From: Telluribacter roseus
GTDB taxonomy: Bacteria > Bacteroidota > Bacteroidia > Cytophagales > Spirosomataceae
Reading direction: 5' to 3'
DNA length: 64,000 nt
NCBI RefSeq assembly: GCF_017355915.2
Contig: NZ_JAFEUV020000015.1
Coordinates: forward strand, 1 to 64,000
Shown: in pieces, positions 33,733 to 42,107 of the stretch
How positions within the stretch are numbered: the first letter of the stretch is position 1
How the letters are laid out: each line of letters starts with the position of its first letter
Notes under the pieces: model-generated
Seen by the model: only the letters and a program-made list of their open reading frames with translations
What the model was told of the DNA's origin: nothing
The model's database searches: none
Position numbers and translations under genes: made by a program

Positions 33733-35217
33733 CTACTTCACCGCATCAGGGTTGCTGAAAGCCTGCCGCAGTACCTCCCGGTCATCAAAATCGTACTTGA
33801 CCCCTTTGATCTCCTGATAGGTTTCGTGGCCCTTACCGGCTACAAGTACTATATCGTGTGGGTTGGCTCCCGAGCAGGCTTTGAAAATAGCTTCGCGGCG
33901 GTCAGGTATGACGGTCACCTTCTTAAAATCAATGGGAGGCACCCCCTTCATCATCTGATCCAGAATATCCTGCGGATCTTCGTGGCGCGGGTTGTCCGAA
34001 GTCAGTATGACCCGGTCGCTGTACTTGCAGGCGATGGCCGCCATGTGGGGGCGCTTCTCGGCATCGCGATTTCCTCCGCAACCTACTACCGTTACGACCT
34101 GCTCATGCCCCTGCCGCAAGTGCGAGATCGTCTCCAGTACGTTCTGCAGAGCATCGGGCGTATGGGCATAGTCCACGATACCTACCACGTCGGTAGACGA
34201 ATGAATCTGTTCAAAACGTCCGGCCGGGCTCTTCAGGTTGGATAACTCCGTCAGTACTTCGGCGGGCTCTTCGCCCAGAAGTACCGCGGCTCCGTACACA
34301 GACAGCAGATTATAGGCATTGAAGCGGCCAATCACCCGGAACCATACTTCCTTCCCGTTGATCTCCATCTGCATCCCCATCAGCGTATCCGACAACATCT
34401 TACCCCGAAACGAAGCCATTGTCTGCAGGGAGTAGGTTTCGATTTGAGCTTTGGTATTCTGCACCATTACGGAGCCCCGCCGGTCGTCAATGTTGACGAG
34501 GGCAAAAGCACTGGCAGGCAGTTGATCAAAGAAGCCTTTCTTGGCGGCTATGTAGTTATCAAACGTCTTGTGGAAGTCGAGGTGGTCGTGGGTGATATTG
34601 GTGAAAATACCTCCGGCAAAATGGAGCCCGGCAATCCGCTGCTGCACCACCGAATGGGAACTCACCTCCATAAATACGTAGTTGCACCCTTTGCGCTGCA
34701 TCTCCGCCAGCAGGCGGTTCAGATTTGGGGAATCAGGAGTGGTGTGAGTGGAAGGTATTACTTCATCCTCTATCTGGTTCTGTACGGTAGAGATAAGCCC
34801 GCAGCGGTACCCCAGCCCTCTAAACAACTGGAACATAAAGGTAGCGACAGAGGTCTTGCCGTTGGTACCGGTCACGCCCACTAATCGGAAGTTGCGTGAA
34901 GGATGTCCATAAAAAGCCGAGGCTATCAGACCCATAGCCCGGGCCGAATCAGGTACCTGTACATACGTAACATCCGGACGGGTATCAGCAGGCAGCTCTT
35001 CGCATAGTACTACTTGAGTACCTTTCTCGATAGCCGTAGCAATGTACTGGTGTCCATCCGTCTGGGTGCCCCGTACCGCTACAAACAGGACCCCGGGACC
35101 TGCCTTACGTGAATCCAGTACTATGTCGCTGATAGCCCGGTCGCTGCTTCCCACCACGATCGCCCCCGGCACTTCCCGTAGCAGCTCACTTAATATTTTC
35201 TGGTTTTGATCTTCCAT
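33733..35217 (-). CDS. murE: UDP-MurNAc-tripeptide ligase (meso-diaminopimelate-adding)
   Basis: The 494-residue cytoplasmic ligase is MurE, which adds the third amino acid of the stem peptide. The N-terminal UDP-binding domain is followed by the ATP loop GVTGTNGKTS (114-123) and the C-terminal domain with the DNPRHEDP motif near residue 405. The DNPR form is specific for meso-diaminopimelate, so the wall should be DAP-type. It is separated from ftsI by only five bases and from mraY by 90. Expression as part of the dcw operon is expected. Confidence 0.96.
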   Translation of the reverse strand: MEDQNQKILSELLREVPGAIVVGSSDRAISDIVLDSRKAGPGVLFVAVRGTQTDGHQYIATAIEKGTQVVLCEELPADTRPDVTYVQVPDSARAMGLIASAFYGHPSRNFRLVGVTGTNGKTSVATFMFQLFRGLGYRCGLISTVQNQIEDEVIPSTHTTPDSPNLNRLLAEMQRKGCNYVFMEVSSHSVVQQRIAGLHFAGGIFTNITHDHLDFHKTFDNYIAAKKGFFDQLPASAFALVNIDDRRGSVMVQNTKAQIETYSLQTMASFRGKMLSDTLMGMQMEINGKEVWFRVIGRFNAYNLLSVYGAAVLLGEEPAEVLTELSNLKSPAGRFEQIHSSTDVVGIVDYAHTPDALQNVLETISHLRQGHEQVVTVVGCGGNRDAEKRPHMAAIACKYSDRVILTSDNPRHEDPQDILDQMMKGVPPIDFKKVTVIPDRREAIFKACSGANPHDIVLVAGKGHETYQEIKGVKYDFDDREVLRQAFSNPDAVK

Positions 35218-35222
35218 TCGGT

Positions 35223-37364
35223 TTACTGTAATGTCAATGAGATGTTTTTCTGCCCCGACACCTTCGTGCCCGGCGGCAGCGACTGGTCCACTACTTTACC
35301 GGCTCCTTTGAAGGTTACTCTGAACCCTTTATTCTCCAGGATAAACAGGGCATCGCGCAGAGGCATGCCGCGCAGGTCCGGCACGTCGGGCTGCTCTACC
35401 GGCCTGGCCTGCCAGCGTACATCGCCCGCCGCAGCCATAGTACCCTGTACCCACTCCTCACTCTGGGGGAGCGGGGTCAGATCCAGCGCTTTACCAATAG
35501 CCGCCAGTTCGGTACCTTTGCCCACCCATTGTACAGTTTTGCTGGTTTCGGCCGGCTTTCGGGCGGTGGGCTTATGCATGGTGATATCGTAGGCGTAGAT
35601 GCGGTCGGCGATTTCCTTGAAAACCGGAGCCGCCACACTACCAGCGTACAATTGCTCCCGGCTAAACCCACGCGGGCTGTCAATCAATACGATACAACTA
35701 TACTTGGGCTTATCGGCCGGAAAATAACCGGCAAAAGAAGTAGAGTACCTTCCCACCATGTACTGGCCATTGACCAGCTTCTGGGCGGTACCCGTCTTAC
35801 CGGCTATGCGGTAGTGACTGGCGCTGATATTGCGGGCTGTACCACGCGATACGACGCCTTCGAGCATATCCTGCACCTTCCGGATGGTCTGGGGTGAACA
35901 GAGCGGGGTTTCCTCCACGTAGGGCTCCAGCTGGTCTATTACTTCTTCGGCGCTACGGATCTGGCGTACCATCATGGGACGTACCCAGTGGCCATTATTA
36001 GCCACGGCGTTGTATAAAGTCAGTGTCTGAAGCGGGGTCATCTGCAGCTCGTACCCGTACGACATAAAGGTAAGGGAGGTGCGGCTCCACTGCTTGGAAG
36101 AGCGATCCCGGATCAGAGGCGGCTTCTCGCCTTTCATGTGTATACCCGTAGGCGCAGTCAGATGAAACTTCTTCAGGTACTGCAGGTACTTGTCGGGCTG
36201 GTGGTAGAAGTACTTCTGCATCAGCAGGTGTATACCTATGTTGGACGATTTCTCCATTACTTCCTTAGCCGTAATGTTGCCGTGGCCGCCCCGCTTGGTA
36301 TCCTCAATCTTGACCTTTCGGTAGTGTATCAGCCCATCCCCCGTATTGACCATCTCACGGTTGGGGTCCATACCCGTCTCTTCCAGAATAGCCATCATGG
36401 TAGGTAGCTTAAAGGTAGAGCCCGGATCGGTACTACCGGCCAGCGCGTAGTTAAATACCTCCCGGTACTCCTGGTCACCGCGCTTGGTCAGGTTGGCCAT
36501 CGCCCGGATTTCACCCGTAGCTACTTCCATCACGATCACACAGCCGTAGTCGGCCTGGTACTGCTGCAGCGTACGCCGCAGTGCCGCCTCGGCCATATCC
36601 TGAAAATTCATGTCAAGGGTGGTGTAGACATCGAGCCCCGGCTCAGGCCGGATATTCATGTCGTCTCCGACGGGTATCTTCACCCCTCCCTCTACACGCT
36701 CTACCAGCTCGACGCCGTTACGCCCGGCCAGCTTCTGATCAAAACTAGCCTCTATACCTACCCAGCCTTTGCCGGTGCGGGGGTTGAGGCCCCCAATGGT
36801 ACGATCTGCCATGGGTGTAAAGGGTTCGTAGCGCCGGTACACGGTTTCGAACTTACCGCCCCCGCCGCCTTTTTCGCGGCGGAAGAAGGGCCAGGTCAGT
36901 ACCTTTTCGCGCTCGAGGTAGCTGATCTCCCGGCTCTTAAGGCGCAGGTACCGGGAGCGCTTGCTCCGGCGCACCGACACGATGCGCTGCTTGTACCGCT
37001 CGGCCGAATATTCGCCAAAGTGCCTTACCAGTAGCTCGACCAGGTCATCAACATGTTCGTCGAAGTACTCATCGCTGGGCGCTTTCACGTCCAGCCCCAC
37101 GTAGTAGTAGGGGAGTGAAGTAGCCAGCAGGCTCCCGTCGCTGGAGTAGATATTGCCCCGCATGGCCGGGATGGTATCCAGCTTCAGGTCATTCTGCTCG
37201 GCATAGGCTGACCACTTTTTGCCTTTGAAGGTTTCGTAAAACTGTACACGAATGAGCTTGACAAACACCAGAATTGCGAATAATCCAAGACCCAATGCAA
37301 TAATGCGAGCCCGGGTTATTAACGCCTGCTTGTTGTTCTGTCCTCCCCCGTTACTGCTTTTCAT
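35223..37364 (-). CDS. ftsI: Septal peptidoglycan transpeptidase (PBP3-type) with one PASTA domain
   Basis: The 713-residue class B penicillin-binding protein is FtsI, the division-specific transpeptidase. It has an N-terminal anchor (residues 13-31), a dimerisation/pedestal domain, and the transpeptidase domain with STFK near residue 315, SSN near 370 and KTG near 520. A single PASTA domain closes the protein (about 660-713, VPDLRGMPLRDALFILENKG). It lies between ftsL and murE, the normal dcw position. All active-site motifs are intact. Confidence 0.96.
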   Translation of the reverse strand: MKSSNGGGQNNKQALITRARIIALGLGLFAILVFVKLIRVQFYETFKGKKWSAYAEQNDLKLDTIPAMRGNIYSSDGSLLATSLPYYYVGLDVKAPSDEYFDEHVDDLVELLVRHFGEYSAERYKQRIVSVRRSKRSRYLRLKSREISYLEREKVLTWPFFRREKGGGGGKFETVYRRYEPFTPMADRTIGGLNPRTGKGWVGIEASFDQKLAGRNGVELVERVEGGVKIPVGDDMNIRPEPGLDVYTTLDMNFQDMAEAALRRTLQQYQADYGCVIVMEVATGEIRAMANLTKRGDQEYREVFNYALAGSTDPGSTFKLPTMMAILEETGMDPNREMVNTGDGLIHYRKVKIEDTKRGGHGNITAKEVMEKSSNIGIHLLMQKYFYHQPDKYLQYLKKFHLTAPTGIHMKGEKPPLIRDRSSKQWSRTSLTFMSYGYELQMTPLQTLTLYNAVANNGHWVRPMMVRQIRSAEEVIDQLEPYVEETPLCSPQTIRKVQDMLEGVVSRGTARNISASHYRIAGKTGTAQKLVNGQYMVGRYSTSFAGYFPADKPKYSCIVLIDSPRGFSREQLYAGSVAAPVFKEIADRIYAYDITMHKPTARKPAETSKTVQWVGKGTELAAIGKALDLTPLPQSEEWVQGTMAAAGDVRWQARPVEQPDVPDLRGMPLRDALFILENKGFRVTFKGAGKVVDQSLPPGTKVSGQKNISLTLQ

Positions 37365-37439
37365 GTTGTACTGACTAACTCTTTGGCTGATGTATTAGCG
37401 ACAGGATCGGCTTCAGCCTTTCCAGGCCGAAAGGTGTAC

Positions 37440-37850
37440 CTACCGCTCTTTGTCTGATGATTTAATAATGATTTTGTGCGGGGGCATCAGGTTTTCTTCC
37501 AGCCCCGAAGCCTTCATTTTCTCAATAACCTCGGATTGCTTCCCGCTCTTCATGTACTCAGCTTTGATGGAGGTATACTCCGCCCGCAGGTCTTCCACCT
37601 CGCTTCGCAGCTTGAGGCTCTTGCGGACATACTGCTCCGACATGTACCCGATCCGCTCATACACGACCAGCAGCATCACCAGCCACCCCAGGTAGTAAAA
37701 GTACTTGACCGGTACACGCTCCTCTTTACCCGGCTCCTTCTCTCCAAATACCCGATCCAGCGGTATGAAGCGATTCAGCCAGTTGAACAGCTGGTACTGC
37801 CGCCGGGGACGAGGCGGCTTAGGTTGCATTCTGCGCTTGTTTATAGCCAT
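37440..37850 (-). CDS. FtsL-like cell-division protein
   Basis: The 136-residue protein is in the ftsL position of the dcw cluster and has the right architecture: a basic cytoplasmic N-terminus (MAINKRRMQPKPPRPRR), one membrane segment (about 52-68), and a short periplasmic coiled coil (LKLRSEVEDLRAEYTSIKAEYMKSGKQSEV). It matches the Bacteroidota-type FtsL rather than the proteobacterial form. It should form the FtsQLB-like complex that activates FtsI/FtsW. The C-terminal KIIIKSSDKER is typical of the Bacteroidota family. Confidence 0.85.
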   Translation of the reverse strand: MAINKRRMQPKPPRPRRQYQLFNWLNRFIPLDRVFGEKEPGKEERVPVKYFYYLGWLVMLLVVYERIGYMSEQYVRKSLKLRSEVEDLRAEYTSIKAEYMKSGKQSEVIEKMKASGLEENLMPPHKIIIKSSDKER

Positions 37851-37883
37851 CCCTTTACTCTTCTAGTACACAACCTACTTAAC

Positions 37884-38810
37884 CTATTCCTTTTCGATCA
37901 ACTCCGCGATACGCAACTTGGCACTACGCGCACGCGGATTACGGGCCACCTCTTCGGCGGTAGCTTCGACGGGCTTACGGGTCACAGCCCGCAGGGGTTT
38001 GATCTCATTGCCGAAGAAGTCTTTCTCCACCTCTCCTTCAAACTTCCCTTTGTTGATAAAGTTCTTGACCAGGCGATCTTCGAGGGAGTGATACGACATC
38101 ACCACCAGCCGGCCGCCGGGCTTAAGTACCTCCGGTATCTGCTCCAGAAACTCCTCCAGTACGCTCAGCTCTTCGTTGACTTCGATACGTAACGCCTGAA
38201 ATACCTGCGCAAAATACTTGTTCTCGCGGTGGCGGGGGGCGTAGCGCATCAGAATTTCTTTCAGATCATTGACCGTTTCGATGGGGGTATTGTGTCGGGC
38301 GGCAAATATAGCCTCGGCCGCCGTGCGGGCATTATGTACTTCGCCGTAGCGCCCCAGTATACGCTGCAGCTCTTCTACCGGATAGTCGTTCAGTACCTGC
38401 CGGGCCGTTTTGTCGCCCTGCTGGTTCATACGCATATCCAGCTCGGCCTCAAAGCGCGTTGAAAACCCACGCTCCGGCGTATCAAACTGGTGCGACGACA
38501 CCCCCAGGTCGGCCAGGATACCGTCTACTTTTTCGGCTTTGTGAAGGCGCAGGTACCTTCGTAAGTGACGGAAGTTGGCGGGCACAAACGTGAAGCAGGG
38601 ATTGCTCCGCAGGGGTTCGGCGTTGGCTGCCGCGTCGGCATCCTGATCAAAAGCCAGCAGACGCCCCGTAGTGAGCCGCTCCAGAATGGCCCTGGAATGC
38701 CCTCCCCCTCCGAATGTCACATCTACATACGTACCTTCGGGACTAATATTCAGCCCACTCAGGCATTCCTGAAGCATGACCGGATCATGATAGCTATTCT
38801 GTACATCCAT
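37884..38810 (-). CDS. rsmH: 16S rRNA (cytosine-1402 N4)-methyltransferase
   Basis: The protein (308 residues) is RsmH (MraW), which methylates N4 of C1402 in 16S rRNA. It shows SYHDPVMLQECL at the N-terminus, the SAM motif VDVTFGGGGHSRAIL (about 29-43), GILADLGVSSHQFD, RGFSTRFEAELDMRM and the C-terminal VVMSYHSLEDRLVKNF. I start at ATG 38810; a slightly longer frame begins with TTG. It heads the dcw cluster. The usual mraZ gene is absent from the 142-bp divergent gap ahead of it. Confidence 0.95.
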   Translation of the reverse strand: MDVQNSYHDPVMLQECLSGLNISPEGTYVDVTFGGGGHSRAILERLTTGRLLAFDQDADAAANAEPLRSNPCFTFVPANFRHLRRYLRLHKAEKVDGILADLGVSSHQFDTPERGFSTRFEAELDMRMNQQGDKTARQVLNDYPVEELQRILGRYGEVHNARTAAEAIFAARHNTPIETVNDLKEILMRYAPRHRENKYFAQVFQALRIEVNEELSVLEEFLEQIPEVLKPGGRLVVMSYHSLEDRLVKNFINKGKFEGEVEKDFFGNEIKPLRAVTRKPVEATAEEVARNPRARSAKLRIAELIEKE

Positions 38811-38861
38811 TCTCTTAAAAAGCAACGTATTGAGGAACTTATTCTTGGCAAGGGGCCGTTA

Positions 38862-38869
38862 CAAACTTA
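38862..38869 (-). promoter_or_regulatory. Candidate -7 box of the dcw operon
   Basis: The minus strand reads TAAGTTTG, an exact TAnnTTTG match, 52 bp ahead of rsmH. No clear -33 TTG is found at the right distance. The divergent thioredoxin-like gene starts at 38953. Confidence 0.45.
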
Positions 38870-38952
38870 GCAATTTTCAATGGTACGCATGGCTGCCTGC
38901 TACCTATTTAATTTTTATCAAAAATCCTCTCCTGATTGCTAAATACGTGATT

Positions 38953-40200
38953 ATGATCAGAAATCTGCTCGTGTTTGCCCTCTTTCTTTTACTTATTTCT
39001 GCTCCCGGCGCCTCGGTGGCCGGTACTCCTGTCAAGAATGGCATATGGCGCGCTACCCTTACCCGTGACGGCCAGACGCTCCCCTTTCTGCTAGATATCA
39101 AAGCCAATCCCGATCAAAAAACCTATACCGTCCACTCTCTTAACGGTACCGAACGGCTTCAGCTCGATAGCGCTTATGTCGAGAATGATTCGCTGCACAT
39201 CCCGATGCAGCTTTTTGATTCCGACCTGGTAGCAAAGGTGGATGGTAACCGGCTCTCGGGCGTATGGAAGCGTAGCCGACTGGGCAAAGTAGTAGCTACG
39301 CTGCCTTTCGAGGCCACCTACGGCGATACCTATCTGTTTTTCAAAGATCAAAGTACTACATCGGCCAGAAACATAGCGGGCAAATGGGCCACTACCTTCC
39401 GAAGCCGCGATGGCAAGGATTCAACCATTGCCGTGGGAGTATTTGAGCAAAAAGGTACAGCAGTACAGGGTACTTTCCTGACCCCTACCGGCGACTATCG
39501 CTACCTGGCTGGCAGCGTAAAGGGCGATAGCCTGTACCTGTCGTGCTTTGACGGCTCCCACGTATTTCTGTTCAAAGCGGGTATCCAGCCCGATGGTACC
39601 CTGAAGGGAAGCTTCTGGTCGGGTGCAACCGGCTACGAAACCTGGGCCGCCCGCCGCGATGCTAACGCCAAACTACCCGATGCCAATACGCTGACCTACC
39701 TTAAGCCGGGCTACGAGACCATGGCCTTTACCTTCCCTGACGCAGACGGGAAGATGGTATCACTTAGCGCCCCCCGCTTCAGGAATAAGGTGGTAATCCT
39801 GCAGATCATGGGCTCGTGGTGCCCCAACTGTATGGACGAAATGAACTTCCTATCGCCCTGGTACAAGAAAAATCGTAACCGGGGAGTGGAAATCGTAGGC
39901 CTTTCGTACGAGCGATCGGATAAGCTGGAAGACTCTGCTCCCAAGCTCCGCCGCATGATCGACCGCTATGACCTGGAGTACCCGGTACTGCTGGCTGGTG
40001 TCAACGACAAAGCCCTGGCCGCCAAGTCCCTGCCTATGCTGAACCACATCATGTCATTTCCAACTACCATTGTGATAGATAAAAAGGGCAAGGTGCGTCA
40101 GATACATACCGGCTTTAGCGGACCCGGAACCGGCCACTACTACGACAAGTTTGTAGAAGACTTTAACCGGCTGATCGATAAGCTAGTTAGCGAAAAGTAA
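38953..40200 (+). CDS. Exported TlpA/ResA-like thioredoxin-fold protein
   Basis: The protein (415 residues) has a signal peptide (residues 1-21), an N-terminal beta-rich domain (about 25-245) built from short antiparallel strands, and a C-terminal TlpA/ResA-like thioredoxin domain (about 255-415) with the redox motif GSWCPNCMDE near residue 290. The CPNC motif and the cis-Pro region SFPTTIVIDKKGKV are intact, so thiol-disulfide exchange in the periplasm is expected. I start at ATG 38953, because the longer frame adds a non-signal extension. It is 25 bp ahead of the MFS gene and probably cotranscribed. Confidence 0.88.
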   Translation: MIRNLLVFALFLLLISAPGASVAGTPVKNGIWRATLTRDGQTLPFLLDIKANPDQKTYTVHSLNGTERLQLDSAYVENDSLHIPMQLFDSDLVAKVDGNRLSGVWKRSRLGKVVATLPFEATYGDTYLFFKDQSTTSARNIAGKWATTFRSRDGKDSTIAVGVFEQKGTAVQGTFLTPTGDYRYLAGSVKGDSLYLSCFDGSHVFLFKAGIQPDGTLKGSFWSGATGYETWAARRDANAKLPDANTLTYLKPGYETMAFTFPDADGKMVSLSAPRFRNKVVILQIMGSWCPNCMDEMNFLSPWYKKNRNRGVEIVGLSYERSDKLEDSAPKLRRMIDRYDLEYPVLLAGVNDKALAAKSLPMLNHIMSFPTTIVIDKKGKVRQIHTGFSGPGTGHYYDKFVEDFNRLIDKLVSEK

Positions 40201-40225
40201 GGCTATGATTAATCTATAAATACCT

Positions 40226-41449
40226 ATGACCCGCAGCGAACGATTGCTCCTCCTGGTGCTGGCATGTATCAACTTTACGCATATAGTAGATTTTATGATC
40301 ATGATGCCCCTGGGCCCGCAGTTGATGCGGTACTTTGGCATTGGTCCGCAGGAGTTCGCTGTGATCGTTTCGTCTTATAGCCTCAGTGCCGGTATATCAG
40401 GTTTTCTGGCGGCATTCTTCGTAGATCGCTACCCGCGTAAGTACGTGGTACTTCTGGCCTATGGGGGTTTTGTGGTAGGTACCCTGGCCTGTGCGATAGC
40501 CCCTACCTACTGGCTGCTCATTGCGGCCCGTGCGCTGGCGGGTATCTTCGGGGGAGTTCTGGGGTCACAGGTACTATCCATCGTGGGGGATGTATTTTCC
40601 TACGAGCGTCGCGCCCAGGCTATGTCCATCGTCATGACGGCCTTCTCGGCGGCTTCGGTAGCAGGCGTTCCGTTTGGGCTATACATTGCTACTGAGTACA
40701 GCTGGCACGCCCCCTTTGTATTTGTAGGTGTACTGGGGCTGGGTGTACTGTTTCTGATCTGGCAGTTTGTACCCATTCTGAACGAACACGTGCAAAGCAG
40801 GCAGCAGCGTAGCAACCCTCTGTCGGTACTGACCAATATAGCCCGAAATCCCAATCAGCTCCGGGCTCTGTTCCTGACTACTACCATCATGCTGGGGCAC
40901 TTCAGCATTATTCCCTTCATTACCCCCTACCTTGTAGCTAATGTCGGCTTCAGCGAGACCAATGTATACCTCATCTACCTGGTCGGTGGGGCCCTAACTA
41001 TATTTTCGGCTCCTGTAGTAGGTAAACTGGCCGACCGCCGGGGCAAGTACCCGGTGTTTGTGGTATTCGCGCTGCTGTCGATGCTACCCATCTACCTTAT
41101 TACCCACATGTCGCCCTCGCCGCTGGCCTTTGTTTTGTTCGTGTCGGGGCTGTTCTTTGTTTTTTCTAACGGTCGGCTGGTACCTACCCAAGCTATGGTC
41201 ACCTCGGTGGTTACGCCTACGCAGCGCGGAGGTTTTATGGCCATCAATTCATCAGTACAGCTACTGGCCCAGTCCATGGCGGCGTATAGCGCGGGCCTTA
41301 TTGTCGGCAAAACACCCGAAGGACAGGTTACCAACTACGGACTGGTAGGCTTGTTTGCAATGACCGCCATCTTTCTCAGCATCTTCATAGCCCGGCTGGT
41401 CAAGCCAATCGATACGGCTCCCCACCCCCTTGAGGCTACTGCCCAATAG
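40226..41449 (+). CDS. MFS transporter (AraJ/drug-efflux-like)
   Basis: The 407-residue protein has 12 hydrophobic segments and the MFS opening LLLLVLACINFTHIVDFMIMMPLGPQLMRYF. Motif A-type residues follow segment 2 (AAFFVDRYPRKYV, about 62-74), and a second copy follows segment 8 (GKLADRRGKYPV), a good sign for a drug/H+ antiporter-like carrier. The substrate is not predictable. It follows the thioredoxin-like gene closely. No terminator is clear after it; the next gene has its own promoter. Confidence 0.87.
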   Translation: MTRSERLLLLVLACINFTHIVDFMIMMPLGPQLMRYFGIGPQEFAVIVSSYSLSAGISGFLAAFFVDRYPRKYVVLLAYGGFVVGTLACAIAPTYWLLIAARALAGIFGGVLGSQVLSIVGDVFSYERRAQAMSIVMTAFSAASVAGVPFGLYIATEYSWHAPFVFVGVLGLGVLFLIWQFVPILNEHVQSRQQRSNPLSVLTNIARNPNQLRALFLTTTIMLGHFSIIPFITPYLVANVGFSETNVYLIYLVGGALTIFSAPVVGKLADRRGKYPVFVVFALLSMLPIYLITHMSPSPLAFVLFVSGLFFVFSNGRLVPTQAMVTSVVTPTQRGGFMAINSSVQLLAQSMAAYSAGLIVGKTPEGQVTNYGLVGLFAMTAIFLSIFIARLVKPIDTAPHPLEATAQ

Positions 41450-41500
41450 TATTTCTGGTAGCAGGAATAGCTTTTTTCTGTTATGAAAAAGCAAATAGCC

Positions 41501-41530
41501 ATATAATAGTATGCTTGCATAATATTATTT
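41501..41530. promoter_or_regulatory. Candidate MarR operator
   Basis: An imperfect 30-bp palindrome is centred between 41515 and 41516. The inner arms ATGC and GCAT are perfect, and the next ten bases on each side match at eight positions. It is centred on the -33 box of the promoter that precedes the MarR gene, so binding would block transcription. Autorepression is typical of the MarR family. Confidence 0.6.
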
Positions 41531-41545
41531 AATTTTATTACTTTG
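41515..41545 (+). promoter_or_regulatory. Promoter of the MarR-fadN-like operon
   Basis: TTG at 41515-41517, a 20-base spacer and TTACTTTG at 41538-41545 (one mismatch to TAnnTTTG) lie 39 bp ahead of ATG 41585. Confidence 0.6.
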
Positions 41546-41584
41546 TAGGAGATCAACTCTGACGCCACACAAGATCTAACAGGT

Positions 41585-42049
41585 ATGCGTAAGGAAAAAA
41601 CAGTGGATTTTCATATAAAATGGGCCTGGCATTCGATATCCCGAATGTATAATGCCCATGCATCCCGCTTTGATATGACCATGGCTACCAGCTATGTGTT
41701 GCTCAATATCGACAGCGAAAACGGAACTCCCGCTACCAAAATAGCCCCACTACTGGGCATGGAGCCCCGGAGCCTGGTGCGGATGCTCAAGAACCTCGAA
41801 GAGCGGGGGCTGATCCGGCGTGAAGTACATGAAACGGATAAGCGTTTTGTCCATATCATGCTCACCGAAGAGGGCCGTCGTAAGCGCGAAATGGCTCGGG
41901 AGGGCGTAATTTCTTTCAATAATATGATCCGTGAAAAGATACCTCTGGACAAGCTGGTAATCTTTCTTGATGTTATCAAAGAGATCAATCATATTGTAGA
42001 AGAAGAAAATCAGAAATTAAAGGCCAGTGAAGGGGTCGAGGATATATAA
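41585..42049 (+). CDS. MarR-family transcriptional regulator
   Basis: The 154-residue protein is a single winged-helix MarR regulator. The N-terminal dimer helices (about 1-35) are followed by the DNA-recognition region PLLGMEPRSLVRMLKNLEERGLIRREVHETDKRFVHIMLTEEGRRK (about 57-102) and a C-terminal dimerisation helix. It lies 58 bp ahead of a beta-oxidation enzyme gene on the same strand, so it probably responds to acyl-CoA or a related fatty-acid signal. The palindrome over its own promoter supports autoregulation of the operon. Confidence 0.93.
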   Translation: MRKEKTVDFHIKWAWHSISRMYNAHASRFDMTMATSYVLLNIDSENGTPATKIAPLLGMEPRSLVRMLKNLEERGLIRREVHETDKRFVHIMLTEEGRRKREMAREGVISFNNMIREKIPLDKLVIFLDVIKEINHIVEEENQKLKASEGVEDI

Positions 42050-42107
42050 CTCCTATGCTTGGGTCTTTCTATAAATCATCCTAAAAACCAATCTTACCTT
42101 TTGACTA

